Shown here: piece after piece, positions 33,864 to 42,260 of the stretch
Layout of the letters: each line of letters begins with the position of its first letter
Position numbering within the stretch: the stretch's first letter is position 1
From: Paenibacillus montaniterrae
Lineage (GTDB): Bacteria > Bacillota > Bacilli > Paenibacillales > Paenibacillaceae
Length of the DNA stretch: 64,000 nucleotides
NCBI RefSeq assembly: GCF_018403185.1
Contig: NZ_BOSE01000013.1
Location: 1-64,000 of the forward strand
Direction of reading: 5' to 3'
The notes under the pieces: generated by a model
Seen by the model: only the letters and a program-made list of their open reading frames with translations
What the model was told of the DNA's origin: nothing
Database searches by the model: none
Translations under genes and position numbers: made by a program

Positions 33864-34790
33864 ATGATTATAAAAGCTTTACGCTCAGATCGCATTTATC
33901 GAAAGGTAGCCTTAGCTTCGCCTGAGGACAAGCTTGAATTGTTCCGAAACGACATGATGGCTCCTTTTATGAAACAATGGCAAATTCAACAAATTCCGTT
34001 TAAAGCGGAAGAGGAAAATGGCTTTGACGTTATTGTGTTTAATAGTATGATGCACCGCTCCCCTGATCAGATTACCCAGCAGCTCTCATCTGAAATCGAG
34101 TTGATTTCGTCAGATTCATTTTGGTCAGAGTGTGAGGAAGCTGTGCGGATAAGCCTCCAGCAATTTATAGAGCACGGAATTAATCTCCCTGTATCCGAAT
34201 ATTTGTTCACCCTGCAATTAGGGAATCCGCAAAACCGTGCCCTCACAATAAACGAAGGATATAGCGGCTTTGGGGGTATTCCCGGGTTTATCTGGGGAAC
34301 ACTTTTGCCCAATGAGTACACGATTCCGCGAATGAAGGCAGCGCTAGCCCATGAATGCAACCATAATGTGCGCTATCAATTTATTCAGTGGGATCACACC
34401 GTGAATTTGGGAGAGCTGATTGTAAGTGAAGGGCTGGCTGAAAACTATGCTACGCTTATGTTTGGAGAAGAATTGCTCGGCCCTTGGGTAACGAAAACAG
34501 ATGCCGAAACATTAAACAAACGCATAAAGCCTGTGCTGAGAGAGCATTTGCAATTAACAGGCTTTGACAAATTTGCTCCGTATCTTTACGGTGACGAGAT
34601 CGCAAAACTGCAAAACTTCGAACCGGTCAATATGCCTTATAGCGCCGGTTACGCATGCGGATATTATTTAATCCAATATTACTTAAAAAATACAGGTAAA
34701 ACGATCTTTGAGGCAACGATAACGCCTGCTGCTCAAATACTAGACGAAGTAGAAGGATTTTGGGATGAAGAAACCATTATTAGCGGTTAA
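33864..34790 (+). CDS. Putative zinc protease (DUF2268 family)
   Basis: A 308-residue protein with the zinc-protease signature HExxH as HECNH (in LAHECNHNVRYQ, about residue 168) and a downstream Glu in VSEGLAENYA as third ligand, as in DUF2268/YjaZ-like predicted metalloproteases. No signal peptide. ATG 33864 has ggag 9 bases upstream; a TTG at 33858 is too close. The gene overlaps the following merR gene by 26 bases, so both are made together. Substrate unknown. Confidence 0.85.
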   Translation: MIIKALRSDRIYRKVALASPEDKLELFRNDMMAPFMKQWQIQQIPFKAEEENGFDVIVFNSMMHRSPDQITQQLSSEIELISSDSFWSECEEAVRISLQQFIEHGINLPVSEYLFTLQLGNPQNRALTINEGYSGFGGIPGFIWGTLLPNEYTIPRMKAALAHECNHNVRYQFIQWDHTVNLGELIVSEGLAENYATLMFGEELLGPWVTKTDAETLNKRIKPVLREHLQLTGFDKFAPYLYGDEIAKLQNFEPVNMPYSAGYACGYYLIQYYLKNTGKTIFEATITPAAQILDEVEGFWDEETIISG

Positions 34791-35529
34791 AGATATTGTC
34801 CGGATTACAGGCATTACAGCTCGGACCTTGCATTATTACGACAGAATTGATCTGTTTAAACCGACGCATCTGACGGAAAAAGGGTATCGCCTATATGATC
34901 TAAGCAGCTTGGAAAAACTGCAAACGATTTTGTTCCTAAAGGAGTTGGATTTTTCCTTGAAGGAAATTGCGGACATCGTAAAGCTGACCAAGCAAGAGCA
35001 GAAGCGGCTATTAAAGCAGCAAAGCCAAGCCTTATTATTGAAAAAACAGAGGCTGGAAACGATTATGACAGCTCTCGACGAGTACGTTTTGGGCAGTGAT
35101 ATAAGTAATTTGCAACTCTTCAACAATACATCGGTTTTGCCATTGAAAGAACAATATGCCAATGAAGCGAAATTCGTTTATGGCGAAACAGAGGCGTATA
35201 AAGAATATAATGAAACGTTAGAACAATTATCTATGGATGAAAAAGAGGAAAGCTTCTCCGAGATGGAGGAAATATTCAAGCAAATTGCATCCTGTACCAA
35301 TCAGCCTTACACCTCCGATGAAGTGCAGCAATTAATCGAGCAATGGAAAAAGCTTTTAATGCAATTCATGACATGTGATGCAGAGCTGCTGGCTTGCATT
35401 GCCAACATTTACCAATCTGATGCACGGTTTAAAGAATACTTTAGCCAATATAGCAATGAGGACTTTGCAAATTTTCTTTACAGAGCAATTATGTACAATA
35501 TCAACCGATGGGGCGATTTGCAAAATTAG
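34765..35529 (+). CDS. MerR-family regulator with TipAS-like ligand domain
   Basis: A 254-residue regulator. Residues 1-75 are the MerR winged helix-turn-helix (AVKDIVRITGITARTLHYYDRIDLFKP), 75-115 a coiled coil, and 130-254 a helical domain like the TipAS antibiotic-binding domain (SMDEKEESFSEMEEIF near 155). TipAS domains trap drugs such as thiopeptides and autoactivate transcription. ATG 34765 lies inside the end of the protease gene with gaagga upstream. Autoactivation from the 19-bp-spacer promoter at 33802 is likely. The inducer is unknown. Confidence 0.9.
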   Translation: MKKPLLAVKDIVRITGITARTLHYYDRIDLFKPTHLTEKGYRLYDLSSLEKLQTILFLKELDFSLKEIADIVKLTKQEQKRLLKQQSQALLLKKQRLETIMTALDEYVLGSDISNLQLFNNTSVLPLKEQYANEAKFVYGETEAYKEYNETLEQLSMDEKEESFSEMEEIFKQIASCTNQPYTSDEVQQLIEQWKKLLMQFMTCDAELLACIANIYQSDARFKEYFSQYSNEDFANFLYRAIMYNINRWGDLQN

Positions 35530-35567
35530 TATGTGCACACAAAAATTGAGAAAATGAAGGTGAGAGA

Positions 35568-36143
35568 TTGAACCTTGTGTTCGTTAAACGATTATTAATA
35601 GTAGCAGCAGCAAGCTTAGGTTTATGGTTTATCATTCATACTGCTTTCATCGTAATAGATGGGGTAAATGATGAATTGAAGCCTGTTGACGTTGCTGTAG
35701 TGTTGGGAAATAAAGTAGAAGTTAATGGACAGCCTTCTGAGCGGTTAAAAGCAAGATTGGATAAAGCGGTAGAGCTTTATAGCAAGGGCCACTTTACGTT
35801 TATTATTGTAAGTGGTGGGATTGGCAAGGAAGGCTTCGATGAGGCACAGGTTATGAAATCTTACCTAATAGATAACGGGATACCGGCAGAAAAAATTATA
35901 GAGGATAATAACGGCTACAACTCCTATATGACCGCCCAAAATACAAGCAAAATTATGAATGAGTTAGAGCTAGACTCCGCCATGATTATTACTCAATATT
36001 TTCATATTTCCAGAACAAAATTAGCGTTTAGAAAAGTGAATATTGCAGAAGTATATTCAGCTCATGCCAACATTTTTGAAGTTAGAGATATTTACTCAAT
36101 AATCCGAGAATTCCCGGCTTATTATAAATATCTGTTGAAATAG
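35568..36143 (+). CDS. YdcF/SanA-like protein (DUF218)
   Basis: A 191-residue membrane-anchored protein. An N-terminal helix (LLIVAAASLGLWFIIHTAFIV) is followed by a DUF218 domain with the motifs VAVVLGNKV, SGGIGKEG, EDNNGYNSYMTA and ITQYFHISR that line the putative active site. The start is a TTG at 35568 with aaggtgag upstream. The family is linked to envelope homeostasis and vancomycin tolerance in other bacteria; the reaction is unknown. The next gene is 22 bases downstream. Confidence 0.88.
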   Translation: MNLVFVKRLLIVAAASLGLWFIIHTAFIVIDGVNDELKPVDVAVVLGNKVEVNGQPSERLKARLDKAVELYSKGHFTFIIVSGGIGKEGFDEAQVMKSYLIDNGIPAEKIIEDNNGYNSYMTAQNTSKIMNELELDSAMIITQYFHISRTKLAFRKVNIAEVYSAHANIFEVRDIYSIIREFPAYYKYLLK

Positions 36144-36165
36144 CTAAGAACAAGGCGGTGTAAAC

Positions 36166-36597
36166 ATGATGCGAGTCTACAAAATTTATCTTATCGTGTT
36201 TGCAGTGATCATTATTGCTGCAATTGCGATTGGGACAATCGGGATCAATAAGCAGAAAACCCATATATTTGTGATGCCAAATGGATATTCAGGTTGGGTT
36301 CGAGTTGTGTATGAGCAACAAGACAGCCCAGCACTGCCCATGGAAGGAAAAGCTTTTTTACATGAAATTCCGGAAGAGGGGATACTTTTCACATCCAGTC
36401 CACCAACATCTGGCCTTATGCTGTTCTATGTTAAGGATAAGCACGGTACGCGGACTGAAATAGGAACAGATATGATTCAAGGCCAATCTATGGGAACAAA
36501 GACGATAAAGTTTCCCGATGGCACGACTAAAGATGCCGAGGTTAATTCCTTTTTTGTTGGCACGGAACAACAGTACAACGATGAAATCGAACAATGA
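36166..36597 (+). CDS. Membrane-anchored hypothetical protein
   Basis: A 143-residue protein with an N-terminal transmembrane helix or uncleaved signal (IYLIVFAVIIIAAIAIGTI) and an extracytoplasmic domain beginning near THIFVMPNGYSGWVRVVYEQ. Similar small proteins of unknown function occur in Bacillales. ATG 36166 follows aaggcggtg. It probably forms an operon with the YdcF-like gene. No function can be assigned. Confidence 0.8.
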   Translation: MMRVYKIYLIVFAVIIIAAIAIGTIGINKQKTHIFVMPNGYSGWVRVVYEQQDSPALPMEGKAFLHEIPEEGILFTSSPPTSGLMLFYVKDKHGTRTEIGTDMIQGQSMGTKTIKFPDGTTKDAEVNSFFVGTEQQYNDEIEQ

Positions 36598-36638
36598 AAT
36601 GAACATGTTCTTTACCCTTTGCATTAATTACTTTACTA

Positions 36639-36911
36639 GATATTAGAGAAATAAAAGAGGAATTAGGGGTTGATATCGTTATCGATAAGCTGTTCTATAA
36701 ATATAACTTTAACGGGTCTGAAGAATACTATTTTATAGCAACAATAATAGGCGGAGATTTTGGCACGGGGAAAGGTGAGGAATTTTCTTCTGTTGAAAAG
36801 GGAAAGTACATTCCTACTTGGGTTAATATTAAGGAAATTCCTTTTATGGACAATATAAAACCGTTAGAAATCGCCCAAAAACTTATTGAACAATATAAGA
36901 GTGGATCTTAG
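36639..36911 (+). pseudogene. NUDIX hydrolase, C-terminal remnant
   Basis: An open frame without start codon encodes the second half of a NUDIX box (REIKEELGV) and the C-terminal half of a NUDIX domain to the stop at 36911 (KYIPTWVNIKEIPF, PLEIAQKLIEQYK). The first part of the box (GGxxExGE) and about 60 N-terminal residues are missing; the preceding codons run into a stop at 36598-36600. It is therefore a decayed gene left by deletion. Confidence 0.75.
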
Positions 36912-36935
36912 TAATGCTGTTTCTCTTACAGAGCT

Positions 36936-36991
36936 CAAAAAGCACAGCTTCGCTACTGCACAATACGCTGCTAGCAAAGCCATGCTTTTTG
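36936..36991. terminator. Terminator between the NUDIX remnant and the histidine kinase gene
   Basis: A 19-bp imperfect stem (aaaaagcacagcttcgcta with tagcaaagccatgcttttt, three mismatches or wobbles) has A/T runs at both ends, so it can act on both strands. It ends the minus-strand two-component genes. Confidence 0.75.
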
Positions 36992-37000
36992 AACAATGAT

Positions 37001-38389
37001 TTACGGCGCTTGCACGGGAAACTCCATAACTGCTACCAGCCCTTTCTGCTCTGGGCTGCTATCCAGCATTAAGCTGCCATGATGCGCCCTTGCAATTCTT
37101 GCAACCATCGGCAGCCCTAGACCATGCCCGTTGTGGACAGGCTTCTTTCTTCTTGATGAATAAGGCAGCTCAGTGATCTCAGCCAGCTGCTCTTGCGGGA
37201 TGCCGCGTCCCGTATCACTTACGATGAGGCGATATCGGGCACGGTCCCTGGATAAAGAGGTTTCCAGCATGATGCTGCAGCCTTGCGGGTTATGATTTAC
37301 ACTGTTCTGCACAAGATTGCTGATTGCTCTAAGCAGCAATTTCTCATCTCCATGAATCTGAATCTCCTCATCGGCCAGCTTTATGTCGATCTCATATCGC
37401 TCATCCAGCCCATTATTCAAGAAATCTGCGACAACCTGCTTCGCCAACACTGATAACCGAACGGGCTTTATATGCAACGGCTGCATGTCGTACTCGAGCA
37501 TGGAGACCAGGTTCAGGTCGCTCACCAGAGAGCGCAATTTTTCGCCTTGGCTTCGTATTATGCCTGCTTGCTGTCTCTGTTCGCTTGGCAGCTCAGGATT
37601 GTCCTCCATTTCACTTGCGTAGCCAAGCACCATCGAAAGCGGCGTACGGATATCATGCGAAATCCCGGCGATCCAGTTGGAGCGTGCTTCATCCCGTACT
37701 TTTAAAGCAGCCGTTTTATGCTGCAGCACGGTCGACGTCTTATTAATGCTTTGAGCTAAATCGCCAAATATTCCTTTGCTGTCCAACTGAACCTCCTGCT
37801 CTCTTGCAAGTTTGTGGACGCCATCCAAAAGAGGGCGCAGCCTCCTTATAAGCCGCGTTCCAATTACGATAGAAACAAGCAACGCCACTGCTATATTAAT
37901 GAGCAGCAGCCAAAGCAGCCGCACCGGTAATGAGCTAATCCACTCGGAAAGAAAGTTTAATTGATATTTTACGTAGCCGCTTTTTGGATATCCCACCACG
38001 ATTAAGCCGCCTTCATGCTCCCATATATAGACCGGATAATCCATCAAATAGTAGCGCGAAAATTTGGCTACATCGATCAAGTTATAGGCTCGCGGGACAT
38101 CATCAGGCAGCTGATGCTGCCATTGCACGCGGCCATCCTCCCCAAGCAGCATGGCCCACGCCTGATTGTCTTGCAGCAGCTTTGCGGCATCGGCATCCAA
38201 GCTGTAGCTGCCTCCCTGCATCGTTAAGCCTTTTGCTACCTTGCCAACAACTCCTTCTGGAGAAGGTCGCTGATTAATTTCCGCAAATACTAGCGTACCC
38301 AGCAGTATAAAGTTGAAAATTAGCAGAAATATCGAGATCAAGATGGTCGCTGCAACAAAACGACGCAATATGCGAATTATTCCATCCAC
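37001..38389 (-). CDS. Sensor histidine kinase (HAMP-less EnvZ/PhoR type)
   Basis: A 462-residue membrane kinase with two transmembrane helices (residues about 10-35 and 155-180) around an extracytoplasmic loop. The phosphorylation motif is IAGISHDIRTPLS, the N box NLVQNSVNHNP and the G1 box DTGRGIP. The GTG start at 38389 follows the regulator stop codon without gap, with aaggag upstream in the regulator gene. With the adjacent regulator and the divergent ABC exporter it probably senses an antimicrobial peptide or the state of the exporter. Confidence 0.92.
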   Translation of the reverse strand: MDGIIRILRRFVAATILISIFLLIFNFILLGTLVFAEINQRPSPEGVVGKVAKGLTMQGGSYSLDADAAKLLQDNQAWAMLLGEDGRVQWQHQLPDDVPRAYNLIDVAKFSRYYLMDYPVYIWEHEGGLIVVGYPKSGYVKYQLNFLSEWISSLPVRLLWLLLINIAVALLVSIVIGTRLIRRLRPLLDGVHKLAREQEVQLDSKGIFGDLAQSINKTSTVLQHKTAALKVRDEARSNWIAGISHDIRTPLSMVLGYASEMEDNPELPSEQRQQAGIIRSQGEKLRSLVSDLNLVSMLEYDMQPLHIKPVRLSVLAKQVVADFLNNGLDERYEIDIKLADEEIQIHGDEKLLLRAISNLVQNSVNHNPQGCSIMLETSLSRDRARYRLIVSDTGRGIPQEQLAEITELPYSSRRKKPVHNGHGLGLPMVARIARAHHGSLMLDSSPEQKGLVAVMEFPVQAP

Positions 38390-39103
38390 TTAACGATTCT
38401 CCTTCACCAGCAGCTTATAGCCCAGTCCTCTGACAGTGAGGAGATGGGTTGGGTTAGAAGGCACAGACTCGATTTTTTCGCGTACCCGCCTTATATGCAC
38501 CATCAATGTATTTTCATAGCCGTAGCTGTCGTCACCCCAAACAGCCTGACATAAGGCGTCATTGGTGACGATTCGATTGCGATTTTCGTACAGCTTGGCG
38601 AGAATGGCATGCTCCTTTGCCGTTAGTGGCAGCTCCTCCTCATCCTTTCGCACGATAGCACTATCCAGATCGATCGTCAGCTCCCCTAATTGGAAGACAG
38701 CCAAACGCTCCGCTAAGGGAGAGGAGTAGACACGCTTTAGAATAGCTGTCAATCGCAGCAGCAGCTCGCGCGGCAGAAAAGGCTTCACGATGTAATCATC
38801 TGCTCCCAAGCCCAGCCCCAGCAATCGATCTTCATCTTCTCCTCGGGCAGAAAGAAAAAGCACAGGCATTTGCGAAAACTGTCTGATCGACGACAGCAGT
38901 GAAAATCCGTCTCGATCGGGCAGCATCACATCAAGAATGGCGATATCCGGTTTATCTGCACGGCAAATCGACAAAGCTGAAGCACTGTCGATTGCGGTAT
39001 ATATGCGAAAAAAGCCTTCTTTTCTAAGAAATCGTTCAACCATCATTCTAATTTCCGGTTCGTCATCAACGATTAATATTTTTTTGTTTTTTATATTTTC
39101 CAT
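38390..39103 (-). CDS. Response regulator, OmpR/PhoB family
   Basis: A 237-residue regulator. The receiver domain has VDDEPE near the N terminus and the phosphoacceptor Asp in AILDVMLPDRDG; the winged helix ends in VHIRRVREKIE and VRGLGYKL. I prefer ATG 39103; a GTG at 39112 would add three residues and lacks a separate ribosome-binding site. It probably binds the four 11-bp direct repeats at 39165-39208 in the divergent promoter region and drives the ABC exporter. Confidence 0.93.
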   Translation of the reverse strand: MENIKNKKILIVDDEPEIRMMVERFLRKEGFFRIYTAIDSASALSICRADKPDIAILDVMLPDRDGFSLLSSIRQFSQMPVLFLSARGEDEDRLLGLGLGADDYIVKPFLPRELLLRLTAILKRVYSSPLAERLAVFQLGELTIDLDSAIVRKDEEELPLTAKEHAILAKLYENRNRIVTNDALCQAVWGDDSYGYENTLMVHIRRVREKIESVPSNPTHLLTVRGLGYKLLVKENR

Positions 39104-39164
39104 TTGCGTCACCCACTTTTATTATACATGAACAAAAGGGCGCTCTGCGTTTTAGCAAATCAAT

Positions 39165-39208
39165 TTAAGGTTGCTGTAAGGTTGTCTTTAGATAGCGGTA
39201 AGGCACAT
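39165..39208 (+). promoter_or_regulatory. Four 11-bp direct repeats before the ABC exporter
   Basis: ttaaggttgct, gtaaggttgtc, tttagatagcg and gtaaggcacat follow one another without gaps. Tandem 11-bp repeats in front of the -35 region are the usual operator form for OmpR-family regulators. The first two are nearly repeated before the htrA-like gene at 16413. Confidence 0.65.
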
Positions 39209-39242
39209 CCATTACAGTTTAACTCAAGGGAAACGATATTAA

Positions 39243-40187
39243 ATGACTGGAATGGAGCTGACTTTTCGGATGAGTGATACTGCAATTGTGCAAACCAAAA
39301 GCTTAACTAAAACATACGGAGATAAAAACCGCGTCAATAGGGTTGATCTTCACGTGGAGGAAGGAGAAATTTACGGATTTTTAGGCCCTAACGGAGCGGG
39401 TAAAACTACAACATTAAAAATGCTGCTCGGATTAATCAAGCCGTCTGAAGGGTCCATTAAAATTTTCGGGGAAAGTCTCAGTAAAAGCCGACCATCTATT
39501 TTAATGCGCACCGGGTCGCTAATCGAATCACCTTCCTACTATGGACATCTGACAGGGCTTGAAAATATGAGGGTGATGCAGCGTCTGCGGAACGTGCCAG
39601 ATCGCAATGTAGATGAGGCGCTGCGGATTGTACGGCTCGAAAATCATAAGAACAAAAAAGCGGAGCAATATTCGCTCGGAATGAAACAGCGGCTAGGCAT
39701 CGCAATGGCCCTGCTTGCTTTCCCCAAGCTGCTCATTCTTGATGAGCCGACAAATGGTCTCGATCCTGCGGGCATTGGTGAAATTCGGGAGCTGATTAAA
39801 TCGCTGCCTGCACGCTACGGAATGACGATATTGCTGTCCAGCCACCTGCTTACGGAAATTGAACAAATTGCTACCTCAGTCGGCATTATTAGTGACGGAA
39901 ATTTGATGTTTCAAGGCAAGCTGGACAGCCTGCGTGCAAAAGGCAGATCCTCGATCTATCTGAAAACGGGTGACAACCTTACAGCACATCGGCTGCTGCT
40001 CGCTCAAGGCTATAGCCCGGCGAAAGGCGACAACCAGCTCGATTTTGATTATCTTGAGGATGATGACGTGGCGGAGATCAATCGGCTGCTCGTCACCTAC
40101 GGCATCCCTGTCACCCGGATCGGAGAGAAAAGCAAAAATCTGGAGGATATTTTCCTGGAGCTAACGGGAAAGGAGCGAAGCCTGTGA
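39243..40187 (+). CDS. Lantibiotic-type ABC exporter, ATP-binding protein (LanF/BcrA-like)
   Basis: A 314-residue ATPase with Walker A GPNGAGKTTTLK, signature YSLGMKQRLGIAM and Walker B LLILDEPTNGLDP, plus a C-terminal extension as in BcrA/LanF. It powers removal of antimicrobial peptides from the membrane. ATG 39243 has caaggga about 12 bases upstream; an in-frame ATG at 39270 with ggag before it is an alternative that still retains the full ATPase domain. The two permease genes follow, the first overlapping by 4 bases. Confidence 0.93.
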   Translation: MTGMELTFRMSDTAIVQTKSLTKTYGDKNRVNRVDLHVEEGEIYGFLGPNGAGKTTTLKMLLGLIKPSEGSIKIFGESLSKSRPSILMRTGSLIESPSYYGHLTGLENMRVMQRLRNVPDRNVDEALRIVRLENHKNKKAEQYSLGMKQRLGIAMALLAFPKLLILDEPTNGLDPAGIGEIRELIKSLPARYGMTILLSSHLLTEIEQIATSVGIISDGNLMFQGKLDSLRAKGRSSIYLKTGDNLTAHRLLLAQGYSPAKGDNQLDFDYLEDDDVAEINRLLVTYGIPVTRIGEKSKNLEDIFLELTGKERSL

Positions 40188-40936
40188 TCAAAACATTTGG
40201 ACTGGAGTACTTTAAAATCCGCCGCAAAAAGATATGGATTATGATTCTTCTTTTTCTTGCTGCCGAGATGATGTGGGCCTTCCTGTCGACCAGCATGTCG
40301 ATAGCCCGCAATTCGGATCATGCCGTCTGGGAGTCGATCATATTTAGTATAGCCTCGATGAACGGCCTTTTTATGCCCATTATATCGGCTATTGTCGTCT
40401 CCCGAATTTGCGATATGGAGCATAAAGGATCAACTTGGAAAATGCTTGTTGCGACCAATGTGAGCCGTGGCCGTCTCTATGCAGCGAAATATTTATGCGC
40501 CAACAGCTTGCTTTTATACGGCATTCTTGCGCAGACTTTGCTAATGATTGCCTTTGGACTAATTAATCATTTTCCAGGTGGTCTGCCTGTTGAAGGGCTA
40601 ATCCACTTTATTGGCGGGACGATGCTGGCGACACTTGCAGTTACGGCACTTCAGCAGTGGATATCTATGGCTGTCAAAAACCAGGCCTTTGCGCTATGCC
40701 TTGGCATGCTGGGCGGTTTTATTGGCATGACCGCCGGATTATTTCCTTCAGGTATACGGCATTTATTTATTTGGTCCTACTATACTGATCTGAACCCGGT
40801 TGCCTTTCAATACGCCGAAAGCTCCAGCTCTTATATTACACAGCCGATGAACTCAGGGCTTGTGCTGGCTGTACTCGGGATGATCGTACTGTTCTATATC
40901 GCCGGAAATATCCATGTGAACCGGCAGGAAATCTGA
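40184..40936 (+). CDS. Lantibiotic-type ABC exporter permease (LanE-like)
   Basis: A 250-residue membrane protein with about six transmembrane helices and no large extracellular domain, as in the LanE/LanG and BcrB permeases. The start is a GTG at 40184 overlapping the ATPase stop (GTGA), so translation is coupled. N-terminal FGLEYFKIRRKKIWIMILLF is typical of this permease type. It pairs with the next gene product. Confidence 0.9.
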   Translation: MIKTFGLEYFKIRRKKIWIMILLFLAAEMMWAFLSTSMSIARNSDHAVWESIIFSIASMNGLFMPIISAIVVSRICDMEHKGSTWKMLVATNVSRGRLYAAKYLCANSLLLYGILAQTLLMIAFGLINHFPGGLPVEGLIHFIGGTMLATLAVTALQQWISMAVKNQAFALCLGMLGGFIGMTAGLFPSGIRHLFIWSYYTDLNPVAFQYAESSSSYITQPMNSGLVLAVLGMIVLFYIAGNIHVNRQEI

Positions 40937-40948
40937 GGAGGAAAGCTG

Positions 40949-41680
40949 ATGAAACAAAGTATTTCCGCTGAATGGCTTAAGCTTCGGCATTCCCGAATTG
41001 TTCTTGTGCTCGCAGTGCTTCCGATCATAAGTCTGCTGATCGGCTGTGCCAATTATTATTTCAATCAGGAGGCTCTGCAAAATGGCTGGTATAGCCTGTG
41101 GACTCAGGTCAGTCTGTTTTATGGCGAGTTTTTCCTGCCCATCCTGATTGCGATTTGCTGCTCCTATATGTGCAGGCTCGAGCATCTAAATCGCAATTGG
41201 AATATTGTGTTGACTGCGCCTGTATCGATCTCCAGTGTATTTCTTGCCAAATTGTTTGTCGTCAGCATGTTAATCCTTTTTGCGCAAGCGCTGTTCATGG
41301 GACTTTACTGGATTGCAGGCATCTTGTTCTCGATACCGGAGCCCTTTCCTTTAGAAACGGTAGGCTGGGCTTTGCGCGGATGGTTTGCTTCCCTGTCTAT
41401 CGGAGCACTGCAATTGGGCTTGTCATTGCGGATTCGCAGCTTCGCAACGCCTATCGGCATAAGCTTGTGCGCGGTGTTTGTTGGGCTAGGCATGTACATT
41501 ATTAAAGTAGGTCTGTTTTTCCCGTTTTCGCTGCTAACGATAGGAATGGGTGTGCTGAGTCAGGATAAACTGACAGACACGCAAAACATACTGTTTTGGT
41601 CGATGAATGTGGTCTTTATTATTCTGTTTTCTTCAATGGCTATACGCCGCTTAAAGGTTAAAGGAGCCGCGGCATCCTAA
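40949..41680 (+). CDS. Lantibiotic-type ABC exporter permease (LanG-like)
   Basis: A 243-residue six-helix permease, second half of the exporter; N terminus SAEWLKLRHSRIVLVLAVLP. gaggaaag precedes ATG 40949, 12 bases after the first permease gene. The heterodimeric permease with one ATPase is the LanFEG plan. Confidence 0.9.
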   Translation: MKQSISAEWLKLRHSRIVLVLAVLPIISLLIGCANYYFNQEALQNGWYSLWTQVSLFYGEFFLPILIAICCSYMCRLEHLNRNWNIVLTAPVSISSVFLAKLFVVSMLILFAQALFMGLYWIAGILFSIPEPFPLETVGWALRGWFASLSIGALQLGLSLRIRSFATPIGISLCAVFVGLGMYIIKVGLFFPFSLLTIGMGVLSQDKLTDTQNILFWSMNVVFIILFSSMAIRRLKVKGAAAS

Positions 41681-41703
41681 TTTATTTAAGGGGGAATTGC
41701 AAC

Positions 41704-42054
41704 ATGAAAAGAACAATATTTGCGATTTTGGGGCTTGTGGTCATTATAGTAGCATCGCTGTGGATGTTCTTCTTTACACCGGATAAACTGACACCTGAAA
41801 ATCCCGCAGGAAAGAAAATCTATTATACGGTGGTCGCTGGTCAAGGCGTGCAGGATACGAATGGACGTTATGGCTACGAATTGACGGCCTATAACGAGAA
41901 AGGCAAGGAAAAGAAGCTGGAGTTTTCAGCAGGCAAGCAACTGCGGGAGGGTGCATATATTCAGCTCTATCATACGCTGCTGCGGGGTGTTACACATTGG
42001 GAGGAAATAAGCTTTGAGGATTTGCCAGCAGATGTTCGGCAGCAGCTGCAATAA
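41704..42054 (+). CDS. YxeA-like secreted/membrane protein (DUF1093)
   Basis: A 116-residue protein with an N-terminal hydrophobic helix (IFAILGLVVIIVASLWMFFF) and a small extracytoplasmic OB-like domain (KKIYYTVVAGQGVQ...). It resembles B. subtilis YxeA, encoded at the end of the yxdJKLM operon, which is also a peptide-responsive two-component/ABC unit. ATG 41704 follows aaggggg. It is the last gene of the exporter operon and ends at a terminator. The role of YxeA is not established. Confidence 0.88.
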   Translation: MKRTIFAILGLVVIIVASLWMFFFTPDKLTPENPAGKKIYYTVVAGQGVQDTNGRYGYELTAYNEKGKEKKLEFSAGKQLREGAYIQLYHTLLRGVTHWEEISFEDLPADVRQQLQ

Positions 42055-42062
42055 TAACGAAG

Positions 42063-42104
42063 ACAGTACCTTAGTTCTTATCCAACTTAAGGTACTGTTT
42101 TTTG
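42063..42104 (+). terminator. Terminator of the exporter operon
   Basis: Stem acagtacctta/taaggtactgt with a loop of about 13 bases, followed by six T. Confidence 0.9.
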
Positions 42105-42260
42105 CATCGCAACAATTATGAGATTGCTTTTAGTACTATATATCCTTTTCCCTCGCTACCAACAATTGATACAATATTAAAAAAGAGTAGCTTGGACAGA
42201 AGTCTGTGAGGTGAACAACAGGCATATGTTATGTAGAGGCTACAATAGTAATGAATCGGG

